The notes under the pieces were generated by a model. It was not told where the DNA came from. It made no database searches and was given only the letters and a program-made list of their open reading frames with translations. A stretch of DNA of 64,000 nucleotides from Solihabitans fulvus (GTDB lineage Bacteria; Actinomycetota; Actinomycetes; Mycobacteriales; Pseudonocardiaceae): assembly GCF_008386585.1 (NCBI RefSeq), contig NZ_VUOB01000003.1, positions 76,664 through 140,663 on the forward strand, read 5' to 3'. Shown in pieces: positions 8,343-16,527 of this stretch. How positions within the stretch are numbered: the first letter of the stretch is position 1; the number at the start of each line of letters is the position of its first letter. The translations under genes were made by a program, and so were the position numbers.

Positions 8343-9661
8343 TGACCCAGCTTCTGCGTCTGGCCACCGCCGGCAGCGTCGATGACGGCAAGTCCACCCT
8401 GGTCGGCAGGCTGCTCTACGACACGAAGTCCGTGCTGGCCGACCAGCTCGACGCCGTGGAGCGCGCCAGCGCCAACCGGGGGTCGGCAGGTCCCGATCTG
8501 TCGCTGCTGGTGGACGGCCTGCGGTCGGAGCGCGAGCAGGGCATCACCATCGACGTCGCCTACCGCTACTTCGCCACGCCCCAACGGTCGTTCGTGCTGG
8601 CCGACACGCCGGGCCACGTCCAGTACACCCGCAACACCGTCACCGGCGCGTCGACCGCGCAGCTGGCGATCCTGCTGGTGGACGCCCGCAAGGGGGTCGT
8701 CGAGCAGACCCGCCGGCACGCGGCCGTGCTGGCGCTGCTCGGCGTGCCGAGGCTCGTCCTCGCGGTCAACAAGATCGACCTGATCGGCTACGACGAGTCG
8801 GTGTTCGCGTTGATCGCCAAGGAGTTCACCGCGCACGCGACGGCGTTGGGCTACCGCGAGGACGCGATCGTCACGGTCCCGGTGTCGGCGCTGGTCGGCG
8901 ACAACGTGGTGGACCGCTCGGCGCACACCCCGTGGTACACCGGGCCGACCCTGTTGGCGCACCTGGAGACCGTGCCGGTCGACGTCGATCCGCACGACGC
9001 GCCGTTCCGGTTCCCTGTGCAGTACGTGATCCGGCCGCGCACCGAGGAGCACCCGGACTACCGGGGCTACGCGGGCCAGGTCGCGGCCGGCACGGTCGCC
9101 GAGGGCGACCAGGTCGTCGTGCTGCCGTCGGGCCTGCGCAGCACGGTGACCCGCATCGACACCGCCGACGGCGAGCTGACCGAGGCGGTCGCCGGCCGCT
9201 CGGTCACCCTGGTGCTGGCGGACGACCTGGACATCACCAGGGGCGACCTCATCTCGTCCGTGCTCGACGCGCCGGTGCCGACCGACGAGATCGACGCAAC
9301 GCTCTGTTGGCTGTCGGAGAAGCCGCTCAACCCCGGCGCGCGGCTGCTGGTCAAGCACGGCACCAGGACCGTGCAGGCCATCGTCACGGAGCTGGTGTCC
9401 GTTCTCGACGAACAGAAACTGTCCAGTGTGGACGGCCCGGACCAGCTGCGACTCAACGAGATCGGCCGCGTCCGGCTGCACACGGCCGAGCCGCTGCCCA
9501 TCGACCTCTACACCGCCAGCCGCCGCACCGGCGCGTTCCTGGTGATCGACCCGACCGACGGCGGCACGCTGGCCGCCGGCATGGTCGGCGCACCGCTGCC
9601 GGTGCTCCATCTGGATGGCGAGACCGCGAATGATCGCGCGCTCGTCTCTCCCGGCCCATAG
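8342..9661 (+). CDS. cysN: Sulfate adenylyltransferase subunit 1 (CysN)
   Basis: GTPase subunit that drives APS synthesis by CysD. 439 residues, translation-factor fold: G1 AGSVDDGKST (about residues 10-20), G3 DTPGH, G4 NKID, then beta-barrel domains II and III. There is no C-terminal APS kinase (CysC) extension, unlike the fused NodQ/CysNC forms, so APS is apparently not converted to PAPS here. This agrees with an APS-type CysH. The start ATG overlaps the cysD stop. Confidence 0.95.
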   Translation: MTQLLRLATAGSVDDGKSTLVGRLLYDTKSVLADQLDAVERASANRGSAGPDLSLLVDGLRSEREQGITIDVAYRYFATPQRSFVLADTPGHVQYTRNTVTGASTAQLAILLVDARKGVVEQTRRHAAVLALLGVPRLVLAVNKIDLIGYDESVFALIAKEFTAHATALGYREDAIVTVPVSALVGDNVVDRSAHTPWYTGPTLLAHLETVPVDVDPHDAPFRFPVQYVIRPRTEEHPDYRGYAGQVAAGTVAEGDQVVVLPSGLRSTVTRIDTADGELTEAVAGRSVTLVLADDLDITRGDLISSVLDAPVPTDEIDATLCWLSEKPLNPGARLLVKHGTRTVQAIVTELVSVLDEQKLSSVDGPDQLRLNEIGRVRLHTAEPLPIDLYTASRRTGAFLVIDPTDGGTLAAGMVGAPLPVLHLDGETANDRALVSPGP

Positions 9662-9692
9662 CGTCAGCACTTCCCCGCGAGAAAGGCCAGCC

Positions 9693-10781
9693 GTGCGCAC
9701 CACCCGAAGAGTTCGCTCCGTGGTCACCGCTCTAGCCGCAGTGTCGTTGATCGGCGCGGTCGCCGGCTGTTCCAGGGCCAGCGGCACCGACAACGCCCCC
9801 GCTGCGGCGGACAAGGGCGCGGCGGCGGAGCTGCGGCTCGGCTTCTTCCCGAACGTCACCCACGCACCCGCGTTGATCGGCAAGGCCAAGGGGTTGTTCG
9901 ACAAGGAGCTCGGCTCGTCGACCAAACTGACCACGCAGAGCTTCAACGCCGGCCCCGACGAGGTCAACGCGCTGCTCGGCGACTCCCTCGACATCGCCTA
10001 CATCGGCTCGGGGCCGGCGATCAACGCCTACACCAAGTCCAACGGCGCCGCGGTGCGGCTGATCAGCGGCGCGGTCTCCGGCGGCGCCCAGCTGGTGGTC
10101 AAGTCCGGCATCACCACGCCGGAGCAGCTCAAGGGCAAGACGATCGCGACCCCGCAGCTGGGCAACACCCAGGACGTCTCGCTGAAGAAGTGGTTGGCGA
10201 GCAACCATCTCACCATCGGCGACGGGCCGGACCAGGTGAAGGTGACCAACCTGGAGAACCCCAAGACGCTCGACGCGTTCCGCAACGGCCAGGTCGACGG
10301 CGGTTGGCTGCCCGAGCCGTGGGCGTCCCGGCTGGTGCTCGACGCCGGCGCGTCCGTGCTGGTCGACGAGAAGTCCCTGTGGCCGGACGGCAAGTTCCCC
10401 AGCACGGTGGTGATCGTGCGGACCAAGTTCCTCGAGGAGCACCCGCAGACCGTGCAGGCGTTCCTGCGCGGCAACCTCGCCGCGATCGACTGGGCGACGA
10501 AGAACCAGGCCGAGGCCAAGACAGCGGTCAACGATCAGTTGAAGCAGCTGGCCGGCAGCACGCTGAGCCCCGCGGTGCTCGACCGCGCGTTCCAGGGCAT
10601 CACGCTCACCGCCGACCCCGTCGCCGCGCAGTTCCCCCAGCTGGCCAAGGACTCCGTGACCGCCGGTGTGGTCAAGTCCGAGGCGAACCTGAAGGGCTTC
10701 GCGGACCTCGGTCCCGTCAACGACGCGCTGAAGGCGGCCGGCAGGCCGACCGTCGACGCAGCCGGCCTGGACAAGAAGTAG
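9693..10781 (+). CDS. ssuA: Sulfonate-type ABC transporter substrate-binding lipoprotein (SsuA-like)
   Basis: Periplasmic-type binding lipoprotein of the NMT1/SsuA/TauA family (362 residues). The N-terminus has Arg residues, a hydrophobic stretch and the lipobox AVAGC (about residues 23-27), so it should be anchored outside the membrane. The LRLGFFPNVTHAPALIGKAKG block opens the ligand domain. The start is the GTG at 9693 after GAGAAAGG; an upstream in-frame ATG at 9615 lies inside cysN. ATPase and permease genes follow directly. The position in a sulfate-reduction operon suggests sulfonate or taurine uptake. Nitrate or another anion cannot be excluded from sequence alone. Confidence 0.85.
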   Translation: MRTTRRVRSVVTALAAVSLIGAVAGCSRASGTDNAPAAADKGAAAELRLGFFPNVTHAPALIGKAKGLFDKELGSSTKLTTQSFNAGPDEVNALLGDSLDIAYIGSGPAINAYTKSNGAAVRLISGAVSGGAQLVVKSGITTPEQLKGKTIATPQLGNTQDVSLKKWLASNHLTIGDGPDQVKVTNLENPKTLDAFRNGQVDGGWLPEPWASRLVLDAGASVLVDEKSLWPDGKFPSTVVIVRTKFLEEHPQTVQAFLRGNLAAIDWATKNQAEAKTAVNDQLKQLAGSTLSPAVLDRAFQGITLTADPVAAQFPQLAKDSVTAGVVKSEANLKGFADLGPVNDALKAAGRPTVDAAGLDKK

Positions 10782-10807
10782 CCAGTCGCAGCAGGGGAGA
10801 CAGGCAG

Positions 10808-11608
10808 ATGACGACCGTGCTCGAAGTTGCCACCGCCGACCTGGACGCGGACGCCGCGGTGCGGCTGGCCGGCGTGCGCAAGACGTTCGGCCGTGGCCGG
10901 GATATCGTCACCGCGCTCGACGGCGTCGATCTCGCCGTCGCGCCAGGCGAGTTCGTCTGCCTGCTCGGGGCGTCCGGCTGCGGCAAGAGCACACTGCTGA
11001 ACCTGGTCGCCGGCCTGGATGAACCGAGCGCGGGCTCGATCACGCTGCGCACCTCCCGGCCCGCGGTGATGTTCCAGGAGGCCGCGCTGATGCCGTGGCT
11101 GACGGCCGCGCGCAACGTGGAGCTGCCGCTGCGGCTGGCCGGGCTCGGCAGGGTCGCGCGCCGCGAGCGCGCGGCCGAACTGCTCGACCTTGTACGGCTT
11201 TCCGGTGTCGGCAGGAAACGCCCGCACGAGCTGTCCGGCGGGATGCGGCAGCGGGTCGCGCTGGCCAGGGCGCTGGCCAGCGCGCACGATCCGGCCGAGT
11301 CCCAGGAGGGCAGGGATCCCGCGCTGCTGCTGATGGACGAGCCGTTCGCCGCGCTGGACGCGATCACCAGGGATGTGTTGCAGGGCGAGCTGTTGCGGGT
11401 GTGGCGGGCCATCGACGCGGCCGTGCTGTTCGTGACGCACGACGTGCGGGAGGCGGTGCGGCTCGGGCAGCGCGTTGTGCTGCTGTCCTCCCGGCCCGGC
11501 CGGGTCGTGCAGCAGTGGAACACCACCGACGAGTCGGACGCGGCCGAGACGACCGAGGAGATCACCGCGCGGCTGCGGGAGGTGATCAGCAGCCATGCAG
11601 CAGCCTGA
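10808..11608 (+). CDS. ssuB: Sulfonate-type ABC transporter ATP-binding protein (SsuB-like)
   Basis: ABC ATPase of 266 residues that powers the adjacent importer. Walker A GASGCGKST, Q-loop MFQEAALMPW, signature ELSGGMRQR, Walker B LLLMDEPF and H-loop VTHDVREA are all present. It follows ssuA by 26 bases. The H/D-loop order and VFVTH-type ending are those of nitrate/sulfonate/taurine ATPases. It is probably co-transcribed with cysN through ssuC. Confidence 0.9.
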   Translation: MTTVLEVATADLDADAAVRLAGVRKTFGRGRDIVTALDGVDLAVAPGEFVCLLGASGCGKSTLLNLVAGLDEPSAGSITLRTSRPAVMFQEAALMPWLTAARNVELPLRLAGLGRVARRERAAELLDLVRLSGVGRKRPHELSGGMRQRVALARALASAHDPAESQEGRDPALLLMDEPFAALDAITRDVLQGELLRVWRAIDAAVLFVTHDVREAVRLGQRVVLLSSRPGRVVQQWNTTDESDAAETTEEITARLREVISSHAAA

Positions 11609-11615
11609 GCCCGGG

Positions 11616-11673
11616 CTCGACCCGGCAAGCAGGTCTTCGGTGTCCAAACTCGACCCTGCAAGCAGGTCTTCGG
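11616..11673 (+). repeat. 33-bp-period tandem repeat between ssuB and ssuC
   Basis: Two 25-base copies (11616-11640 and 11649-11673) differ at one base and share the core GCAAGCAGGTCTTCGG. The second copy contains the perfect inverted repeat CCTGC-AA-GCAGG; the first has a G for T change that weakens it. If ssuC starts early (ATG 11595), the repeats would encode a duplicated LDPASRSS. If it starts at 11685 they are a 76-base intergenic element. Possibly an mRNA processing or attenuation site within the operon. Confidence 0.7.
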
Positions 11674-11684
11674 GAGACACTGAC

Positions 11685-12563
11685 GTGCTGCCAACGCAGC
11701 CGTCTCCGGACTTCGCCGCGCTGGAGGCCGGCCTCGACGCGCTGGACGCGCCGCAGGACGCGCGGCGGCCCGGCTGGCGGCGGTTTCTGCGCGCCGTGCT
11801 GCCGCCCGTGGTCGCGCTGCTGCTGATTCTCCTGGTGTGGCAGGCGTTGTGGGCCGCGGCGTTCTGGCCGGAGTACAAGCTGCCGGCGCCACTGGCGGTG
11901 TGGGGCGCGTTCTGGGATCGGGTGCGCGACGGTGAGGCGCTCAGCATCCTGTGGACGTCGATCCACCGCGCGGTGCTCGGTTTCCTCGCCGGCATGGTGA
12001 TCGCGACGCCGCTCGGCCTGCTGGTGGCCAAGGTGCGGCTGGTCCGCTCGGCGATCGGGCCGCTGCTGACCGGGTTGCAGAGCCTGCCGTCGGTGGCGTG
12101 GGTGCCGGCCGCGATCCTGTGGTTCGGGCTGAACGACGCGGCCATCTACTTCGTGGTGCTGCTGGGTTCGGTGCCCTCGATCGCCAACGGGCTGGTCGCG
12201 GGTGTCGACCAGATCCCGCCGATCCTGCCGAGGGTCGGCAGGGCTCTTGGCGCCGGCAGGCTGGCGACGGCGACGCACATCCTGATGCCGGCCGCGCTGC
12301 CCGGTTATCTGGCCGGGCTCAAGCAGGGCTGGGCGTTCTCCTGGCGGTCGCTGATGGCCGCCGAGCTGATCGCCACCTCCCCCAAGCTGGGCATCGGCCT
12401 CGGCACGTACCTCAACCAGGGTCAGGCGTTCAACGACATGCCGACCGTGATCGCCGCGATCCTGCTGATCCTGCTCGTCGGCGTCGGCATCGAGCTGGTG
12501 GTGTTCCGGCCGATGGAGCGGTCCGTGCTGCGGACCAGGGGCCTGACGGGCGCGCTGTCGTGA
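11685..12563 (+). CDS. ssuC: Sulfonate-type ABC transporter permease (SsuC-like)
   Basis: Integral membrane permease of the BPD_transp_1 family with about six membrane segments; the EAA loop is near AAALPGYLAGLKQGW. I prefer the GTG at 11685 (292 residues) because GGGAGA lies seven bases upstream and the PDFAALEAGLDALD segment looks like the family N-terminus. An in-frame ATG at 11595, overlapping the ssuB end, would give 322 residues and place a duplicated octapeptide at the N-terminus. Its stop overlaps the next gene's GTG, so siroheme synthesis and uptake are coupled. Confidence 0.88.
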   Translation: MLPTQPSPDFAALEAGLDALDAPQDARRPGWRRFLRAVLPPVVALLLILLVWQALWAAAFWPEYKLPAPLAVWGAFWDRVRDGEALSILWTSIHRAVLGFLAGMVIATPLGLLVAKVRLVRSAIGPLLTGLQSLPSVAWVPAAILWFGLNDAAIYFVVLLGSVPSIANGLVAGVDQIPPILPRVGRALGAGRLATATHILMPAALPGYLAGLKQGWAFSWRSLMAAELIATSPKLGIGLGTYLNQGQAFNDMPTVIAAILLILLVGVGIELVVFRPMERSVLRTRGLTGALS

Positions 12564-13312
12564 CGCCGCCGCTGGTGGCCGTGGCGCACGGCAGCCGGGA
12601 CCCGCGCTCGGCCGCGATGGTGAGCAGGCTGCTGGACGTGGTTCGGGCGCTGCGGCCGGGACTCGACGTCAGGGCGGCGTTCCTTGACCTGTCCGCGCCC
12701 CGGCTCGCCGACGTGCTGACCGCGGTGCACGGCGACGGTCACCGCGAGGCCGTGGTGGTGCCGTTGTTGCTGGGCAACGCCTTTCACGCCAGGGTCGACG
12801 TGCCCGGCGCGGTCGCCGAGGTACGGACCCGTTGCCCGCGACTGGAAGTACGCGTCGCCGACGTGCTCGGCCCGGATCCCCGGCTGGAGTCCGCCGCGCT
12901 GCGCCGGCTCGTCGAGGCCGGGGTCGATCTCCGCGACCGCGACCTCGGCGTGGTGCTGGCCGGGGCGGGTTCCTCGCACGCGCCCGCGAACGCGGCGGTC
13001 GCGGCCGTCGGCCGGCGCTGGGCGGCCGGGGCAGGCTGGGCCGGCGTGCGAGCGGCGTTCGCGGCCGCGGCCGACCCGGACGTGCCGACCGCGATCGCCG
13101 GGCTGCGCGCGGCCGGCGCGCGCCGGATCGCGGTGGCCTCCTGGTTCCTCGCCCCCGGCCTGCTGCCGGATCGCATTGCCGCGCAGGCGTTGGCCGCCGC
13201 CCCCGGCGCGGTGCTCGCAGCTCCGCTCGGCGACGACCCCGAGGTCGCGGAGCTGGTGCTGCACCGGCACGCCGAAACGCTCGTGAGCTGTCCCCAGCCC
13301 CAGTACGCCTAG
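12560..13312 (+). CDS. sirB: Sirohydrochlorin ferrochelatase (CbiX/SirB family)
   Basis: Inserts iron into sirohydrochlorin, the last step of siroheme synthesis, supplying the sulfite reductase. The 250-residue protein has two CbiX-like halves: the N-terminal one opens with VAHGSRDPRS (metal-binding His near residue 10) and the second repeats the pattern as LAGAGSSHAPAN. It starts with GTG overlapping the ssuC stop (GTGA). Mycobacteria have a homologous gene (Rv2393) next to nirA-cysH. A cobalt chelatase role is possible for the family but less likely in this context. Confidence 0.88.
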   Translation: MTPPLVAVAHGSRDPRSAAMVSRLLDVVRALRPGLDVRAAFLDLSAPRLADVLTAVHGDGHREAVVVPLLLGNAFHARVDVPGAVAEVRTRCPRLEVRVADVLGPDPRLESAALRRLVEAGVDLRDRDLGVVLAGAGSSHAPANAAVAAVGRRWAAGAGWAGVRAAFAAAADPDVPTAIAGLRAAGARRIAVASWFLAPGLLPDRIAAQALAAAPGAVLAAPLGDDPEVAELVLHRHAETLVSCPQPQYA

Positions 13313-13333
13313 GGCTCTTCCACCACCACACGT

Positions 13334-13365
13334 CCGGTGGCGCGGCCCGATGGCCGCGCCACCGG
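13334..13365 (+). terminator. Strong hairpin after the sulfur operon
   Basis: A perfect 14-bp stem (CCGGTGGCGCGGCC / GGCCGCGCCACCGG) with a CGAT loop, 22 bases after the chelatase stop, followed by TGTCTTT. It likely ends or attenuates the sulfur operon before the YeiH pair. Confidence 0.75.
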
Positions 13366-13403
13366 TGTCTTTCGCACCCCTTTTCACCTCACGGAGGTCG
13401 GCG

Positions 13404-13529
13404 ATGAGCGCACCAGAATCCCAACGAAGAGCGAAGTTCCGCATCAGCACGGACTGGGCCGCGGTGATCGTGGCCGGTGTGTTCGTGCTGGCCGCCGTCT
13501 TCGGCGTGCTGCCGAAGATCCCGTGGTGA
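13404..13529 (+). CDS. 41-residue single-pass membrane peptide upstream of yeiH
   Basis: Short gene with a good ribosome site (GGAGG at 13393-13397) and an ATG at 13404. The product has a charged N-terminus (SQRRAKFRISTDW) and one hydrophobic helix (AAVIVAGVFVLAAVFGVLP, about residues 19-38), ending in PKIPW. It lies 10 bases before the YeiH-family transporter, so the two are probably co-translated. No known family is recognised; a small accessory subunit of the transporter is the obvious hypothesis. Confidence 0.75.
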   Translation: MSAPESQRRAKFRISTDWAAVIVAGVFVLAAVFGVLPKIPW

Positions 13530-13539
13530 GGGGCGGACG

Positions 13540-14631
13540 ATGACGACCGTGGACACCGCCCCGCCAAGGGGAGTCGCCGCGCTGCCGGTGCTGCGCTTCG
13601 TGCCAGGCCTGGTGCTGCTCACCGTGATCGGGCTGATCGGCAAGTGGGCGCAGGGCAAGCTCAAGGACATCGGCACCGCGACGCACACCGCGCTGCCGGA
13701 CATCGAGTACGTGCTGTGGGCCATCGTGCTCGGCCTGGTCATCAGCAACACCGTTGGCGTGCCGAGGATCTTCCGCGCCGGAGTGAACAGCTACGAGTTC
13801 TGGCTGAAGATCGGCATCGTGCTGCTCGGCGCGCGGTTTCTGCTCGGGGACCTGACCAAGCTCGGCGGCGTCAGCCTGGTGTTGGTGTTCATCGACATCG
13901 CGGTCGCCACGAGCATCGTGTTGTTACTGGGCAAGCTGTTCCGGCTCGGCGGCAAGCTGACCTCGTTGCTGGCCTTGGGAACCGCGATCTGCGGGGTGTC
14001 CGCGATCATTGCCGGCAAGGGCGCGATCGAGGCCGACGACGAGGACTCCGGCTACGCGATCGCGGCGATCCTGACGCTGGGCGCGGTGGCGCTGTTCACC
14101 TTCCCGCTGATCGGGCACTCACTGCACCTGTCCGACCACGAGTACGGGATCTGGGCCGGACTCGCGGTGGACAACACGGCCGAGACCACCGCGGCTGGCA
14201 AGCTGTACTCCGATCAGGCTGGCGACATCGCGGTGCTGGTGAAGAGCACCCGCAACGCGCTGATCGGCTTCGCGGTGCTGGCGTACGCCCTGTACTGGTC
14301 GGCCAAGGGCCAGGCCAAGGCGGTGGCGAGCGGCTTCCTCGGGCGGGCCGGGTTCGTGTGGGAGAAGTTCCCGAAGTTCGTGCTCGGCTTCCTGGCCGTC
14401 TCAGCGCTGGCCACCGAGCACGCGTTCACGAAGGCCGACATCGCGAGCCTCGGCAACCTGTCCAAGTGGGCGTTCCTGCTGTGTTTCGCCGGGGTCGGGC
14501 TGAACATCAACTTCCGGCAGTTGTCCCGCAGCGGGTTCCGGCCGTTCGTGGTCGGCGCGCTCGCGCTGGTGGTGGTCGCCGGAACGGCCCTGGTCGAGGT
14601 GCTGGTCGCCTCGCGGGTGGTCGGTTTGTAA
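13540..14631 (+). CDS. YeiH/UPF0324-family putative sulfate exporter
   Basis: Polytopic membrane protein (363 residues, about ten membrane helices) of the conserved UPF0324/YeiH family, often annotated as putative sulfate exporter. Family blocks seen include WLKIGIVLLGARFLL, LLALGTAICGVSAI and GLAVDNTAETTAAG. Start at the ATG 13540, just after the 41-residue peptide gene. Placement at the end of a sulfate and sulfonate assimilation cluster supports a sulfur-oxyanion substrate, but no substrate is proven for the family. Confidence 0.85.
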   Translation: MTTVDTAPPRGVAALPVLRFVPGLVLLTVIGLIGKWAQGKLKDIGTATHTALPDIEYVLWAIVLGLVISNTVGVPRIFRAGVNSYEFWLKIGIVLLGARFLLGDLTKLGGVSLVLVFIDIAVATSIVLLLGKLFRLGGKLTSLLALGTAICGVSAIIAGKGAIEADDEDSGYAIAAILTLGAVALFTFPLIGHSLHLSDHEYGIWAGLAVDNTAETTAAGKLYSDQAGDIAVLVKSTRNALIGFAVLAYALYWSAKGQAKAVASGFLGRAGFVWEKFPKFVLGFLAVSALATEHAFTKADIASLGNLSKWAFLLCFAGVGLNINFRQLSRSGFRPFVVGALALVVVAGTALVEVLVASRVVGL

Positions 14632-14744
14632 CAGCCGCGCGTAGTCAACGGTCAACGCTAGACGTGAAACATACTCACAAGTAGAAACGAGAATGCGCCG
14701 CGGCCTTCTGGACCCACCCTGCACCTCGCTCAGAGGAGAGGACC

Positions 14745-15371
14745 ATGAAGCCAACCACCCGCTTCCTGTCCGCAGCAGCATTCGTCCTGGTTCCCCTGTT
14801 GGCCATCGGCACGACCGCGTCGGCGGCCGTGCAGACGATCACCTTCCAGCTGCGGGCCAGCGCGGTTGGACAGACCTCGACCTTCACCTTCACCCAGGAC
14901 GTCGACGCGTCCGCCCCCGCCACGGTCACCGCAGGCGGCGCGCTCACCGTCACCCTCACCCCGGGCCCCAACACCGTGCCTACCTCGGCGGGCGGCTACA
15001 CCGTCAACAACATCAGGGGCCTGAGCCTGTCCCTGCCGGTGCCGGCCAACTCGACCTACGTCTCGGCGAGCCTGAGCGGCGGGTCGGGGCTCGGCAGCGC
15101 CGCGCCGAGCGTTTCCCTACAGAGCGGCAACATCGTGCTCAAGGTGCCCGGCCCGATCGCCGGCGGCGCGCACTTCCAGCTGCCCGCCGTCAGCATCCAC
15201 CTGACCGCGGGGACCTCCGGCACCATCGCCACCAAGCTCGGCGGCACCAGCTACGACAACCCGGGGCTCAGCTTCACGGCCAACGTGCACGTGTTGTTCT
15301 TCAACGTGGACGCGCCCTCGGCCGGCTACCCCAGCCCCAACCCCGTCCTGACCACCACGACCATCGGCTGA
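14745..15371 (+). CDS. Secreted beta-rich protein of unknown function
   Basis: 208 residues with a Sec signal (about residues 1-28; MKPTTRFLSAAAFVLVPLLA followed by TTASAAV). The mature part is rich in Thr, Ser, Gly and Val, with alternating hydrophobic pattern and no Cys, so an all-beta secreted domain is likely. It has its own ribosome site (AGAGGAGAGG) and a terminator just downstream, so it is monocistronic. I do not recognise a family and give no function. Confidence 0.75.
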   Translation: MKPTTRFLSAAAFVLVPLLAIGTTASAAVQTITFQLRASAVGQTSTFTFTQDVDASAPATVTAGGALTVTLTPGPNTVPTSAGGYTVNNIRGLSLSLPVPANSTYVSASLSGGSGLGSAAPSVSLQSGNIVLKVPGPIAGGAHFQLPAVSIHLTAGTSGTIATKLGGTSYDNPGLSFTANVHVLFFNVDAPSAGYPSPNPVLTTTTIG

Positions 15372-15388
15372 CCCACGCGAGTGTGCTT

Positions 15389-15410
15389 GGGGCCACGGCC
15401 CCGTGGCCCC
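15389..15410. terminator. Hairpin after the secreted protein gene
   Basis: A 10-bp perfect stem (GGGGCCACGG / CCGTGGCCCC) with a 2-base spacer, 18 bases past the stop at 15371 and ahead of the enoyl-CoA hydratase gene. No T-run. Confidence 0.6.
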
Positions 15411-15440
15411 AGGCACCGCCGCGCTCGTAGAGTGCCCGGC

Positions 15441-16214
15441 ATGGCAGACGAGCTGGTCCACTACGAGGTACGACGGGGTATCGCGGCGATCACGCTGAAC
15501 TCCCCACACAACCGCAACGCCCTGTCCGCGCAGCTGCGCGCGGAGCTGACGCAGCACCTGGCGACGGCCGACGCGGACGACGAGGTGCGGGTGATCGCGC
15601 TGGGGCACACCGGCCCCGTGTTCTGCTCCGGCATGGACCTCAAGGAAGCCGGCGGCGCCAGCGCCAACCAGCAGGGCGTCAACGAGTTCCCGGCGATCCT
15701 GGAACAGATCTGGACCAGCCCCAAGCCCGTGGTCGCCAAGCTCGCCGGGCCCGCGCGGGCGGGCGGCGTCGGCATCGTGGCCGCCTGCGACATCGCCGTC
15801 GCGGTCGAGGGCGCGACGTTCGCGTTCAGCGAGGTGCGGATCGGCGTGGTGCCGGCCGTCATCTCGGTGACGGTGCTCCCCCGGCTGCTGCCGCGCGCCG
15901 CGCACGAGCTGTTCCTCACCGGCGAGACCTTCGACGCCACGCGGGCCGTGGCCATCGGCCTGCTCAACTCGGCGGTGCCGGCGGAGGATCTCGACGCGGA
16001 GGTCCGGCGCTTCACCGACATGCTCGCGCTCGGCGGCCCGAACGCGTTGGCCGCGACCAAGCAGATGCTGCGGCAGCCGAGGCCGGCCAACCTCGGCGAG
16101 ACCTTCGCCGACATGCTCGAACTGTCCGCCCACCACTTCGGCGGGCAGGAGGGACAGGAGGGCATCACCGCGTTCGTGCAGAAGCGCAAGCCTTCCTGGG
16201 TCCCCCAGGACTAG
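15441..16214 (+). CDS. Enoyl-CoA hydratase/isomerase family protein
   Basis: Crotonase-fold protein of 257 residues. The start ATG 15441 gives MADELVHYEVRRGIAAITLN, the usual beginning. The first oxyanion-hole region is HTGPVFCSGMDLKEA, and the second (around AGPARAGGVGIVAACD) has ARAGG where many have the A-G-G oxyanion residues. The AFSEVRIGVVPAVIS block carries the catalytic Glu region. Probable role: hydration of 2-enoyl-CoA in fatty acid or branched-chain breakdown. The exact substrate cannot be read from sequence. It stands alone between unrelated genes. Confidence 0.88.
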   Translation: MADELVHYEVRRGIAAITLNSPHNRNALSAQLRAELTQHLATADADDEVRVIALGHTGPVFCSGMDLKEAGGASANQQGVNEFPAILEQIWTSPKPVVAKLAGPARAGGVGIVAACDIAVAVEGATFAFSEVRIGVVPAVISVTVLPRLLPRAAHELFLTGETFDATRAVAIGLLNSAVPAEDLDAEVRRFTDMLALGGPNALAATKQMLRQPRPANLGETFADMLELSAHHFGGQEGQEGITAFVQKRKPSWVPQD

Positions 16215-16221
16215 TTCCGGT

Positions 16222-16527
16222 CTAGCCGAAGATCGTCCGAAACGGCCGGTCGCCGTCCGCCGTGGCCAGCTCGGCGTCGGCGAGCACGGAGCTGATCGCG
16301 GCGAACGCGGCCGGATCGCTGCGGCGCAGCGCGTCCGCGCCCGACCAGGTCAGCACGTGCTCGCCGGCCGGCAGCCAGGACAGGTCCGTCAGGCTGTCGT
16401 GCAACGCGTCCAGGTTGTGCCCGAACCAGTCCGGAAAGGACAGTGCGGTGGCGATCGCCGCCAACGCGGCCCGCTTGGTCGTCACCGCGCTGCCGTCCAG
16501 CGCGTGCCGGTGCGTCAGGTCGCTCAC
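16222..16527 (-). CDS. Barstar-family ribonuclease inhibitor
   Basis: 101 residues, similar in length to barstar. The typical FPDWFGHNLDALHDSLTDL block (about residues 34-52) holds the inhibitor helix with the Asp residues that plug the ribonuclease active site. It starts with a GTG that overlaps the stop of the upstream ribonuclease gene by four bases (GTGA), so toxin and inhibitor are made together. The family role is cytoplasmic inhibition of the cognate guanyl-specific RNase; pairing here is inferred from the overlap. Confidence 0.85.
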   Translation of the reverse strand: MSDLTHRHALDGSAVTTKRAALAAIATALSFPDWFGHNLDALHDSLTDLSWLPAGEHVLTWSGADALRRSDPAAFAAISSVLADAELATADGDRPFRTIFG

